A stretch of 64,000 nt of DNA from Azadirachta indica. Lineage: Eukaryota > Streptophyta > Magnoliopsida > Sapindales > Meliaceae. Positions 22,761 to 34,559 of the stretch are shown here, piece by piece (positions within the stretch are counted from its first letter, which is position 1; every line of letters starts with the position of its first letter). A program made the translations under genes and the position numbers. The DNA lies in contig CM040441.1 in the NCBI GenBank assembly GCA_022749755.1, positions 20,275,475 to 20,339,474 on the forward strand. Reading direction: 5' to 3'. Under the pieces are notes generated by a model that was not told the DNA's origin, made no database searches, and saw only the letters and a program-made list of their open reading frames with translations.

Positions 22761-24069
22761 ATTTTGATATCATTTAAAATTAACTATTTTATTTTATTTT
22801 ATTTTTTCTTTCTTACAAATTTTGAAAGAGTTGAAATTTGTTTTACAAACCATTATCCTTAGACTTTTAAAGAAGTTACTATGATAAGAAAATTTTATGA
22901 TGAACTAAAAAGTATTTATTTATTTTTATTTGTATTGCATATATGATTTAAAATTTTGACCTTGAATTTGATGATTATCACGAGTGAACACTAATTTATT
23001 GAATCGTAAGGTAATTAACGAGTATGAACATATGCGTAGATTTAATTCGGTGTTATTCTTGATTCTCAATATCATCTAGTTTAAATATTAGTTGTGTCTA
23101 ATATAAAATATTATTTGAATCCACTTATAAATATCATTAAGTTTTAAAGATAAACATCAATTGGGTTCATCATAAAATATCAACCAAAATCCTTATAAAT
23201 ATTATTAGGGTGAGTTAAATATCATTTGGGTCCAAACTTAAATTATAGTTTCAAATATGAATGACGTGCAATTTCATCAGTAATGTTTTTATCTACTGAT
23301 TATTTATACTTTTTGGTATGAGTTTTAGATATTTATGTTTTATAGCAAAATTATCTGAAAATTTAATATCTGACCCCTAGTGATTTATTAAAGTAATTCT
23401 TATACAACTCCAATAATTTTCAACTATCTACAACATAGCCTAAAAATTTATAATTTACTGTTTTTAAGCATTCTACACTTATGCATTAAATTGAAAATAC
23501 TATAATTTTTAGTTCATTATAATATTAATAAGATTTTGAATTATCTGCACAGTTTTTTTTTCCTTTCTCCATTTATGATTGTATAATTATTTTGCATACT
23601 ATCATATTAGTGCTAAAGGACCAAAATTAGTTCAAATTTTTCATTGGTGACTTGCATGAATGAAAAAGAAATCATGGTCTGCTATTTTCAGTTAAATTAC
23701 GAAAAGAATAACTATCATTGAAAATAATTATGTATGCTGAGTTGAAATTGATATCATTTTATCAAAAAAAATCTATATTTTAATTAAATAAAATATAATA
23801 TTACACTAACCAAATTAGTTTCAATTATAGTTTGATATATATTCTTTTCTATTATTTTTCTATATATCATTACTTAGTGACATATTTAATTTGTATTTAT
23901 ACTTTAAGTGTTATGAATATATATATCATCATTTATTTGTTTATGTTTAATCAATTTATGGTGTTATTATATAAGCTTTCATCTACTCGTCATTTTCGAG
24001 AGAAGAAGACAAAAAAAGCTAACATATTATATATGATCCTAAGCAATAATTGTGGCCTATGTGGCAAAG
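22761..24069. other. AT-rich noncoding stretch
   Basis: Very AT-rich and full of stops on all frames. I see no gene or clear repeat. The short open frame at 23832-24086 looks accidental, made of Ile/Tyr/Phe from AT-rich sequence. Confidence 0.4.
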
Positions 24070-24803
24070 TAAATATACCTCCATGATACTAACATCTAGT
24101 CCAAAAGGACAAAAATAATTGTACCCCTATGGTACCAACATTTAATCCAGAAGGACTAAAACTAAATGTGCCCTTATGGTGCCTACATCAAGTTCAGAAG
24201 GACAAAATTAAGTGTACTTTGTGGTATCGACATCTAGTTTAGAAGAACAAAAATAAATGTACTCTTGTGGTACCAACATCTAGTCCGAAAGGATAAAAGA
24301 AAATTGTGCTTCTATTGTATCAACTTTTAGTTCTGAACTACAAAAAATGAATGAACCCTCATTTTACAGACATATAGTCTAGAAGGACAAAAATAAATGT
24401 GCCTCTATGATACTGATATTTAGTTTAGGACAAAAAATAAATACATCTCCATGTATTGACATCTAGTCTAGAGGGACAACAAATAAATATATACCTTTGT
24501 GATATTGACATTCAGTGTAGAAGGACAAAAATAAATGTATCTTTGTGGTACCAACATGTAGTGTAAAAGGACAAAAAATGAATATACGTCTGTGGTAATA
24601 ACATTTAGTCTAAAAGGTCCAAAAATGAATGTACTTCCGTAGTATCAACATCTAATTTAGAATGATAAAACATAAATGTATCTCTAAAATATCAACATCT
24701 ACTCTAGAGACATAAAATAAATACCTTCACAGTACCAATACTTGATATAGAAGGAACAAAAAAAAAATAAAATAAAAAAAGAAAAGAGAGTACCAACATT
24801 TAG
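24070..24803. repeat. minisatellite of about 46 bp units, part 1
   Basis: About 15 degenerate units of the form ACCAACATCTAGTCCAGAAGG plus ACAAAAATAAATGTNCCTNTGTGGT. Unit starts near 24091, 24138, 24184, 24229 and 24274 show the period of 45-47 bp. It continues at 25296 on the other side of an hAT-like insertion. Confidence 0.85.
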
Positions 24804-24811
24804 TTCATAAG

Positions 24812-25287
24812 TATGAATGGGTAGAAAACCAGACCGAACCGGATCGGACCGGAACCGAATCGAAATTTACGAGTTCGGTCTGATATTTTATGTAATTTGG
24901 TTTAGTTTTGGTTTTTAAAATAAAAATTTTGGAATTTTCGGTCCGATTTCGAATGTTGATCTTAAAAACTCGGACTGGAACAAAAATATTATTTTTTAAT
25001 ATTTTTTATTCAAACGACACTATTTTATTGTGTTTTTATAAAACAATGTCATTTAATAAATTGAAAAATTTTTTAAAAATAATAAATTTAATCAAAAACT
25101 GAACTGACCTAAAAATCAAACTGATCGGTCCGATTTTAATTTAATTCTAACATGTAATCGATCCGATTTAGTCTGAGTTTTTTTGCTTATTTGGTCTGGT
25201 CCAGTGTAAAAAATTTGAGAGCTAGAATTTTTGGATTCGGTCTGATTTTTCAAAAATTCGGATTGAATTGAACCGTGCCCACCCCTA
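24812..25287. mobile_element. hAT-like non-autonomous element inside the minisatellite
   Basis: It is 476 bp and noncoding. Flanks TTCATAAG (24804-24811) and TTCATAAA (25288-25295) form an 8-bp duplication with one mismatch. Ends are TATGAATGGGTAGA against the reverse complement TAGGGGTGGGCACGG. The body has CCGAACCGGATCGG-like tracts at both ends and a central AAACGACAC block. Same family as 29572-29965 and 61131-61547. Confidence 0.75.
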
Positions 25288-25295
25288 TTCATAAA

Positions 25296-25520
25296 GATAA
25301 AAGGTCAAACACCTCTATGATATAAAAAACATAGTACATTAGTAGTATTGATATCACATCTAGAAGGACGAAGTATAAAGTACAATGAAATGCGGACTTT
25401 AAGTCCAAAAGGACAAAAATATAAAATACCAACATGGTACTGACTTCAAGTCTTAAAGGAAAAAAGTACAAGTACCTTCGCAATATCAACATACTACCTA
25501 CAGGAACAAAAAATAAAAAG
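25296..25520. repeat. minisatellite of about 46 bp units, part 2
   Basis: About five further units (CATCTAGAAGGACG, CTTTAAGTCCAAAAGGACAA, CTTCAAGTCTTAAAGG, each followed by AAAATA and TACC/TATC). They continue the array broken by the hAT-like element. Confidence 0.75.
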
Positions 25521-25879
25521 AAGCATTAATTATATGCTGAAGAACAAAATAAAAAAGAACTATACTCTCGGGACAACGATAAAGTCTTTATAAGGCAAAT
25601 ATTTTCTCGCAATAATTCATAGCATAGTATTGATTATTGCCAAATAAAAAACCAACTAATGGTTTAAATGGCAATAGAATTACATCCATAGAAGATGCAA
25701 ATTCAAGAATCTACTTGGCAAATAAATTGATTAAAAAAGTTTACACATCCATAAAGTATATATACAAACTATTGATTTAACTGAAAATTATCCCAAAAAG
25801 CAAACAACAATTGTTATAAATTACAAAACACAAAATACCCACGTATTTTGTCCAAATACACAGCTTAAATAAACTTAAA

Positions 25880-26640
25880 CAAATCTTTTAAGTTTTCAAA
25901 CAAAAATGCAATCCAACACTTTGACGGATGTCAGCATCGCCTGGAACTTTCTGCGAAGCACTTGAAGTGACCTCCTTGTCACCCTTTTTGATCTCTTGTT
26001 GAACTATATCCCCAACCTCTTCATCACTTCTAGACTTTTCCCCCCTAGGCATTCTTCACGATTTGAAGAACCACATCAAGCCACTTCAAGTCTTCCTAAG
26101 GATAAAGCTTCTTAAATATGCTCACTGTGTGAGAAAGCCTTTCACATAACCTCTCACATTGGCTTTCTCCTTCATTTTCTCCTTAGATTGAAGAGCCACG
26201 GCTAAGTCAATGTTGAGATAGGTAACCTAGGACCTTAAAGCATTTGTTTCATTGACAACCCCTCATATAAACTTCTGCTCTCCTTTAGCTCTAATACCAA
26301 GGTCCTGTTCCTTTCTTGTAATTGATGTAGTTAACTCTCCAACCTCTCCTTTACAAGGCTAACTAACTTTTTCGTCTTTCTTTGATAACCTCATAATAAT
26401 GTTCCTTAAGACATTGAATCTATTCCTTATATCCCTAAAAGTGGATTTGCTAATAAAGGACTAGATCCAATCAAGCTAAATATGGGCTTTCTCGAGTGTA
26501 GTAAGTCAAAATCTTAGAGCGAAGAGAAACCAAACTCTTAGTATTGGACAACTCTATGCTAACATTGTCATCACTAAAATCTTTTACAGGACTACCTAAG
26601 TTCATGTTAAGCCTAAACAAGTTGTCACTCAAAGTTGGTT
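25880..26640 (-). pseudogene. remnant of a Tat-type coiled-coil reading frame
   Basis: Minus-strand translations in shifting frames give NVSIELSNTKSLVSLRSKIL (26560s), then GYKExIQCLKEHYYEVIKE, LVLELKESRSLYEGL (26330-26290) and, at the end, EKSRSDEEVGDIVQQEIKKG, SASQKVPGDADIRQS (26040-25915). Coiled-coil and acidic tail are like those of the PF04195-type extra frame of Tat elements, such as 480-2577. No domain is certain; many stops. Confidence 0.4.
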
Positions 26641-27269
26641 CAGAACTGTTACTTAAGATTAGGTAAATTATTGTTTCTTTCTTTCTTTATAGGAACTTTC
26701 TTATACACTTCTAATATATCTCTCTGAATATCACTATCTAATTGATTCCATGTTTTATATTTTTTTGTGGACAACTCAGAACTAACGTATGCTAAATTCA
26801 TACATGGCAAAAAGAAAAAATATGATCCTAAAGGGAACCTAGTTGACTATCATGTATATACCACACCAATCTAACAAACTTTCCACTGCCAAAGAAGTAC
26901 CTAAACACAACAAGTAATCAACAAGCAAGTACCTAGATTAGAGAACACAAGAGGACGATGGAAATAAGAGTTTTAAAATATTCTTGCCACAAGAATTCTC
27001 TCCTCTAATTGCGATTTCAATTGAAAGGTAAAATGTCTGATAGTTAAAGTGTTTTTAAGAAATAAAATAGCTCAAATTTCAATGATATCATGCTCTTTGA
27101 GTCAAAATTATTAATTGGTGTCTATTCTCTATCATTTCTTGGGAAATGATGCATCATCTATCAATCGTCTTATTTTAAGCAAATCATGAAAAGTCGATAA
27201 GGGCAACAAATTAAAAAACCTTTTAGTTTCAAATAATAGCTGAGTCTCACAACTATGGAAAATAGGGAA

Positions 27270-27560
27270 CTCCTTATTGGCCCTCTAAATTCCTCTTGGG
27301 CTTTGAGAGCCAGGCCCAAATGGAATAACACTTTTCAAGAGCAGGGCTAAACATATGACGAGGTATCATTGAAATGGGTTCCTCAATAGCTCAATCTCCC
27401 ACGAGTCAAATTTGAAATTAGAATAATAAGAATTACAAGAGTTTGAGTTAAGAAAGGATAAAGAAAGAAAAAGATATATAAGAAAAGACAAAAAATAAAG
27501 AAGGGGCTTTTTTCACGTATAAATAAATTTTCTAATTGATATTAAAGCAAAATTTGTATC
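27270..27560. repeat. direct repeat, right copy (partner 22486-22760)
   Basis: See the left copy. It differs by small indels, and the region between holds the minisatellite and the coiled-coil remnant. Confidence 0.6.
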
Positions 27561-28618
27561 AACATCTAAGTTATTTTCTGTGTAAGAAAATAATTTTGTT
27601 TATTTTAGTTTTACACCAAAACTATTGGCAATCTTTACATATAGCATAAAATATTGAAAAGTCATTGTTAGTGTCATTATTAACAGCAAATCACCGTTAA
27701 AGATAAATACAATTGCAAAGGTGGGACATTTTTCTTAAAAAAACATTTTAATAATATGAAATGTCAATTTTGCCTATATCAATCTTATCAAACATCAACT
27801 TATTTATGGGCTAATAGTAGTTAGACCCCCATTTTTTAAAAGAAATGTCAAGTACACCTCCAAATTAAAAATATTTGTCAACAGAATTGTTTTTGTCAGA
27901 TTCTTTGTCACTGTTATTGTAAAAAAAGATATAATAGTCATTGTAACTTGAAATTAAAATTAAAAATTTTAAAATATCACTATCTTTATATTTGAGATAA
28001 AATGATTATTTTAATTTAAAAATAAATATGAAAAAATAAATTATATTTAATAAAAATAATTGTGTGATAAAAAAAGCAAACCCTAAATTTCTCTATCTTC
28101 TTCTCCTTTCTTCTCCTTGTTGCTGCAGTCATCATCATCATCTTCTTCACCTTTTTTCCATATATTTTCTCTTTCGGTTTTGCACGAAGATATAGGTATA
28201 TAAGTAATTGATGAAATAGATTAAAATGTAATGAATCATTCTCCTATTGTCTCAAACCCATTGCAAGGAAATCAAAACCAAAAATTAGCTTAGGTTAGCT
28301 GGTAAATGCTACATGACAAGCTAGTGATAGTGAGTCGATGGTTTGGGGGTAGTGGTTGTTCTGTGAGTGAGAGTACGAGACATGACTTAATGCTCATGGT
28401 GAGGATCAAAATTGATGACAACCTAACGCTATTGATTGAGAGGGAAGCAACAAGGTAGGTAAGCATACGTGAGAAATCTAGAAGTTAGTATTGATAAGGG
28501 AGATGGGTAATTTTGGTCGCCGTCGGAAGAAAGGGACAATTTTGGCTTTTGACAGGGGAGAGGGACAATTCTAGTTTAGTTGGGTAGGTTGAAAATTAGG
28601 GTTATTCCTGTATGTTAG
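27561..28618. other. noncoding stretch with possible Mutator-like end
   Basis: GGGCTAATAGTAGTTAGACC at about 27808, followed by a TTTTTTAAAAGAAATGTCAA stretch and AATATTTGTCAA, resembles in layout the end of the MULE at 46409 (TGACATATGAACC, AAATATCAAATACACC, AATATTTGTCAA). I find no matching second end. 28080-28200 is a pyrimidine-rich block like a plant 5' leader (AACCCTAAATTTCTCTATC, CATCATCATCATCTTCTTC) with no coding exon recognised after it. 28310-28620 is G-rich and unexplained. Confidence 0.3.
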
Positions 28619-30240
28619 ACTACAAACACATGTTATACTTATTTAAATTTAGCTAACATTATGTTAGAAAGTACCAGCATGCTAGCTTTCAAACCAAATG
28701 CTTCTCCATTGTTACTTTCTTTAATGAATGTTGCCAGTTCCTTCAATTGATGCTAGACCTTCTGTAATTTTTGAATCATTACTTGCATGCTTGAATCTTC
28801 AAACCACATGTCACCAACAAAGTCATTATGTAAAGGACTCTAGAACATGAAAAATATGCATTCGTCATACTTAAAGCAATGATACAACTTATTATGGTTA
28901 TTTGCTAATTTTAAAATTCTGGCAGCAGCTTTCTTATTGCACATGCATATTTTGTTTTCAAATTTGACCAATCTTCTATTAATTTCCCTTTTCTATTGCC
29001 TTGATTTTTGTTCGCTCGAGTGTCTCCCTATTGTTGAATTGGTAGATGCCATTTGGAAGGTTAATGTAGCTATAATAACAAGGGTAGATCAAGGAGATGT
29101 GATTGTATGTGTTATATTGAAGGCTTAAAAAAAAACATGGCAGGAAAAAGGCTAAAAAGTGAACTGAGTTTCCAAAGTGTTTGCATAATATCTTGGTTCT
29201 AAGGGTATACAAGCTATGGGTAAAATTTATAAGAATGCTTGCTTATAGATTGTTTATTCAAATCATGAATTTTGCATCACAATCACTTTTAGGTAATGGA
29301 AATAAAGCAGTTGGTTTCTAACAGTTATAAGAATATAAATTGATTTGTTTGTACAACTCTTATGGATAGTTAAGTAAAAGTGTTCCTTGTTAAAGTATGG
29401 AGTTTGTTCAAAACAACAAATAAATATGAGCCCTACACAAGAAGCTTAAAAACCTTAAATAGGTTATAACTTTTAAATTTAAGACATTTATCTTTATACC
29501 ATAAATGGAATACCTTTAACATTTTGGTTTTTTTATGAAAATTAGATGATCAACTAACGATTCATGTGAGGTATATATAGGCAAGATTGAGTAAAAAAAT
29601 AAAATAAAATTTGGAAAACTAAACCGAATTATGCTAGACCTGACAGTTTTAGTTTGATTCCACACTTTACTCGATTTGAGGTTGATTCTATTTTTTAGAA
29701 ACCCAAGATTTTTTGTTTAATTTCGATTTTAGAGAAAAATTTTGAATCGAACTAAATTTTTTAATGTTTTAGTCAAAACGACGTCATTTTGGAAAGGTAG
29801 TATCAAAACAACATCGTTTTGAGAATGTTACAATCAAAATAAAGGGGCAAAAAAAATCAAAACCCAAAAAACCAAATCAAACCAAACATTACCTATAGGT
29901 TTGATATATTCATTTTGGTTTGATTTCAACAAAATTTGGACTGAACTAGACTGTGCCTAACCCTATATGCGAGTTTATCTAAACCTTCTATTTAAATTTA
30001 GGTTTCCAAAACCTCATGATGAACGTGTTAATTCCCTTATTTTGTTTATTTTTTTATTATAATATTGCTAATTACTATATCGATTTTAATACTAATTATA
30101 AAAAATAAAAAAAAGATGCACTTGATAATTAATTTCAACTCAAATGTTAGAAAGAGAATTCTACTTCTTTTTGACTTTTACCCTGAATAGTAAATTCACA
30201 TAAGTACTAATTTTATCTTAAGAGAAAATGAGAAATTATA
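28619..30240. repeat. segmental repeat, copy 1, first part
   Basis: 28619-29190 is homologous to 33361-33369 plus 39709-40210 (for example ATTACTTGCATGCTTG, TCTTCAAACCACATGTC). 29195-30240 is homologous to 43905-44555 and 53630-54280 (TTGATTTGTTTGTAC, GATGCA(C/T)TTG(A/G), TTGACTTTTACCC). No coding capacity. The open frames here are AT-rich accidents. Confidence 0.75.
29572..29965. mobile_element. hAT-like non-autonomous element
   Basis: About 394 bp, absent from the sister copies at 44240 and 53960. Ends are TATATATAGGCA against the reverse complement TAGGGTTAGGCA. Flanks CATGTGAG and TATGCGAG are a decayed 8-bp duplication (6 of 8). The centre contains AAAACGACGTCATTTT. Same family as 24812-25287. 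Confidence 0.6.
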
Positions 30241-30322
30241 TTTAGGCCTTGTTTAGTATAAAAAGGGATGGGAGAAACCTATCGTATCATATGATTACAA
30301 CAAAAAGTAGCATGAGGATTAA

Positions 30323-30742
30323 GTACCCGTTTAGTTTGACTTTTCATTGGCTAAAAGGGTTTTTTTAATAATAAAAATCCTTTTCAAATATTTTAATGTC
30401 GTTTGGTTGACAATAAAAAAGAGTTTTTAAAAATTAAAAAAATATTTTCTTTCTATTGAAAGAAACCTAAAATTTAGGCTTTTGGAAGCAGAACTTCCCT
30501 ATCTTTTTTAAAAGATAAAATTGCGTAAAATATCTTTACTTTATTTTAAAAATTCTACATTATTTCTTTAAAATAAAATATTAAAAATTTGTCTATTAAA
30601 GTAATTACTCAAATTTTTCTCAAAAGTTATTTGTGACAACCAAACGATTAATAAACTTTTATTAAAAGCTCTACTAAAAAAATTTTACAGGTAAAAACTC
30701 TACTTTAAAAGCTCTATTTGAAAAACTATACCAAATGGATCT
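30323..30742. mobile_element. MITE-like insertion
   Basis: About 420 bp present here but absent from the sister copies (compare TATTAAATAGTGGG at 44638). Ends are weakly inverted: GTACCCGTTTAGTTTGAC against AGATCCATTTGGTATAG. The body also shows inverted AAAAGCTCTA / TAAAAGAGTTT-type tracts. The target duplication is not clear. Confidence 0.5.
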
Positions 30743-31189
30743 TGAATTGTGGGTCCTAATTGATTTCATCTGCGGCCCACTATATGGTGTCCATTTAAGG
30801 GATATTTTTATCCAATGAAAATCTTGGGATAGAATTATCCCAAAGAATTATTTATCTTCAATTAAAAATTTATGTAAATAAAATAAATCATAAAATATAT
30901 TTCATAAATACAAATAAAAATTTATTAAATCATTGATTACCTCATAAATTATAAAATTATAAAATTACATTTATATCTGCTAATTTAGATAATTAATTAT
31001 TAAGTAAATAATCATTTAAAGTTATAATAACAAAATTATCCATAAAATTCAATCTAACCTATCATCTATCACACCAAACAAAGATAATATTATATCCAAT
31101 CCAATCATATATTAAATGAATGGTGTGATAAACAATCTTAAATGTTATTACATCATTTGGGATATATATACATATTGATGCAAACAATA

Positions 31190-32035
31190 CTGCACAACCA
31201 TACATACAAGAGGGAGAACTCACACATGAGCTTAGAGGAATTTAAGGGCTGCATTTACATTATCCACTAAGCTTTCCAAGTGGGCAGATAACAAGACTTA
31301 GAGCCAAGCATTTTAAAAAAGTTATAAATGGGCTAATTCAACAAGTTGAAGAAATGGCAAACATGTGGAGGCCTAGCATAAGTGTAAGTCAATTTCAACG
31401 GAATCTAGTCACTATGATTAAAGTTCTAAAAGATTCCAATTGAGATCTTGCATATTTTTTACTTTTGGAAGGACCAAGATGAGGACATGAAGATTACCTA
31501 CTTTATAAAGAATCAGTTTTCTAGTTTATTTAGAATTGTTATTTTCATGTTAGGATTCTTAATCCTACTTAGTTTAGGTTTCCCATTTTAATTTAATTTA
31601 AGATTTTTATTAGCCTATCCATATGGGGCTACCATTGTTTTGCAATCAAGAATATTGTTATTTTTAATAAGTGTGAGTTATTGTGTTCTTTTTTCAATTC
31701 TTGAAAGGACTCTTAAAGTTATCAAGTTAATTCTTGTGGCGTTCAAAACAACTAGATTTGTCACCTTAATTCTTGAGTGGTTCTTGAGATTCTTGGTATA
31801 GCGTCTTCAAAACAACCATAGTTCTTGGTTCTTATCTTGCTAGATAACGGATTAAAACTCAACAAACTTGCGTCTTGAAAATCTTGAGGTTCTGTATCAC
31901 ATTAGGTGTTGGGTTTCTATCACATCATTGGCAAGGTTTAATATTATATTAGTTTTAGGTTTTGTCATATTATTGGTAAGGTTCAATATCACATTCGGTA
32001 TTGGGGTTTTTGACGCGGTTGGTGAAGTTCATATC
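31190..32035 (+). other. possible Ty3/gypsy fragment
   Basis: A short frame near 31265-31370 reads SFPSGQITRLRAKHFKKVIN. A G-x-ITR-x-RAK motif like this is common near reading-frame ends of plant gypsy elements. It is followed by LTR-like sequence. 31880-32035 holds repeats of about 23-46 bp (TATCACATTAGGTGTTGGG, TATCACATCATTGGCAAGG, TATCACATTCGGTATTGGG). No enzyme domain is present. Confidence 0.35.
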
Positions 32036-32036
32036 A

Positions 32037-32094
32037 CACATACACGCACACACACACACACACATATATAGAGAGAGAGAGAGGGGGGGAGGGA
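32037..32094. repeat. compound microsatellite (CA)n(TA)n(GA)n
   Basis: A CACACA run, then TATATA, then a GAGAGA run and a G-rich tail. Equivalent positions in the sister copies (43207, 52470, 54944) also hold microsatellites. Confidence 0.9.
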
Positions 32095-34559
32095 GTACAA
32101 ATCAACAACCTTTTTCACTATATACAATTTCTTAATAAACTGTTGGATTTGGTTAAGATTAAATCTAACAGTCTAAATCTAATATATGTCGTATAATTAA
32201 TATACCAATTAATGTTGGTGTAAAAAAATAGATAAAATTAAAGAGTTATTAATCCTTTTCTTATATTTATGATATAGTACCTTAAATTTTTTTTTTTAAC
32301 TTAAATTGGCTTTGTGCAATCTAATAGTTAAAATTTGAAATCAAGCCGCATTTGACAATGCTTATTAGCACTCCATAAGTGCTAAATTATGTGTTAAAAT
32401 TTTGGTAAAATTTTAATACATCAAATGATTATTTGGTTAGCAAAATTTTGATGTTTTCTCAAATTAGCACTTTAAGTGCTTAAGAGGGTAATACTTGTAT
32501 AATTAATAAAAATTTTATTTTCCCAAAATGTCACCGAACAAATTTAAAAATTAAATTTCTCAAATGTTTGATTTTCTTTCTAGGTTAAATAGATTTTACT
32601 TTAGATGATTATATGTATGATGAATTATATTGGATATTTAAAGATATATTATTTGTTATATTTTTTCTTTCTAAATGAATAAATTATTGAAATTGATACA
32701 TTATTTGTGTTCATGACATTTGTAATTTTTTTTATATTTTAATGTTTAGTAAATAATTAATATTATTAAAATTGTATTTATTTTTATAACAAAATATGTT
32801 TTTTTATTTTTGTAGATTATTAAAGTTGTTGGTATTTTTATAACAAATTTTTTATTCAATTTTTTAGAAATGTTTGTAAAACAAAAATATATTATATCTA
32901 TAATATTTGTTTTTATTAAAAATATCGCTATACGATTATATTACTTATTTAATATATGTCTGTTTTAATAATTTTTCAATATAAGAGTACTTTTTTAATT
33001 ACACCTCCAAACACCTAATTTAGCACTAATAAGTACCTTTAGAGATTATTGATCAAATGATTAAGTACTTTTTCAAAAATTGCTAAAAGAAAAGGTGTTA
33101 CTAAAAGAAAAGGTGTTAAAAAAATATAACCACAAATTGTATTAGGACTTATTATTTGGCACTGCCGAATTGACCCTTAATGTTACAAACTTAACAAATC
33201 TTATCTATCCTTAAATTGGATGATACTTATTTATGTAGCAGATAGGTGTTGCAAGCACACAATACGCAAAATAAATTCATCAACTACAATTATGTTTTTG
33301 CATAATCAAGAACTAGTACATGATAGCATTTATGCAGCGTATTATACTGTTATACGTTATACTACAAACCACTACTAGAAAAATGGCTATTACTGACGTT
33401 GAATTGGTATTAATTATATGCTTTATTGACACTCCTTCTAGGTAACGTAATACCTTCAGCCAACAATCCTTGACATCAAATAGAATATCACAGAAAAAGT
33501 ATTAGTATCCAGTGTGCCTAATGTATTAGTAGCTTATTAAGACTATAGTATCAGAATTTTAATGTTCTCAAAAAGGTAGCTATAATTTCTAATTCCATTG
33601 TCTCTAAAACATTGATGTGTTTATAATGTTAGAGTAGATTCAATTCGTATGATGTTACTAGTTGTTTGTTGATATTATATTAGTATCAACGAATGTTTCA
33701 TATATTAAAAACAAAATAAAATAAATTTTTTTTGGTAATAATAATGCCTCTATTTATTTTTCAAATGTCCAATTTATTAAAACTATTAGTAATATAGTAA
33801 TGAAAATTGACCTATGACATAAATATTATAAATTGAATATTGAAGTTTTCTACAAATCAAGTCATAATTCAATAACTTTCATACATTTTTCTCCTATTCA
33901 ATTCTAAATCCAAAAATAATTTTAAGTAAAAAGACAATTTTAAGTCCAAATATAAAATTAACTATTGTGCACAAGGGTAGTTACAAGTTAAATATTGTAT
34001 GTATAACAAAAGCATAAATACAAGTAGAAGTGTTGACTGATTCTAAGCTAACAAAAGCAAAGCATAAGTCTATGGATTTCCAATCAAGTAATCTCACAAT
34101 TTTCCTTCAATCCTGGGTAACACACAAGCACTAAAATTCATTAAATTCACCAAAATAATACAACAATTTTCTTTCAATGTAAGATAGCAAATTTAACATT
34201 AACATAGATATGCATCCTTTAATCTTGTTGTTGTAAATTAAAATCTCAGTTGTTAGTCATCTCTCCTCAAACTTGCAAGTAATACATTTAAGAAAATCAA
34301 AATTTAACACAATAAAGATTGAAATACTTACAATAATATCATCTAAACATCATTTATAAACAATAATATAAGAAAATTAACTTCAACAATAGAAAATTTA
34401 AATTCACATGCAAATGCAAACAAAATAATTCAAATAATTGTAAAAACTTATTGAAATCATCATTTATTCTGGACCTACATGTTCTCAAACACCATCACAA
34501 TCTGACCTTACAAAAATTCCATTATTGTCACTCATACTTAACTCATCCTCAAGCAATTT

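Larger units (their letters stand above)
30241..33369. repeat. segmental repeat, copy 1, second part
   Basis: It begins TATATTTAGGCCTTGTTTAG, matching 44551 and 54271. 30725-31140 matches 42557-43200 (GATAGAATTATC, CATTTGGGATATATATA). 32090-32270 matches 43250-43450 and 52500-52690 (ATACAATTT, GTACCAATTAATG). Contains a MITE, a retroelement fragment and a microsatellite. 32280-33360 is AT-rich spacer without recognisable content. Confidence 0.65.

Noticed and set aside
23832..24086. Open frame of 84 codons rich in Ile, Tyr and Phe
   Set aside because: Composition is what random AT-rich DNA gives; no homology recognised.
24070..25520. Regular repeats that could suggest a CRISPR array
   Set aside because: Units are contiguous and degenerate with no unique spacers, and the window is plant nuclear DNA.
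28937..29212. Short open frames on both strands
   Set aside because: They lie in the segmental repeat; sister copies do not keep them open.
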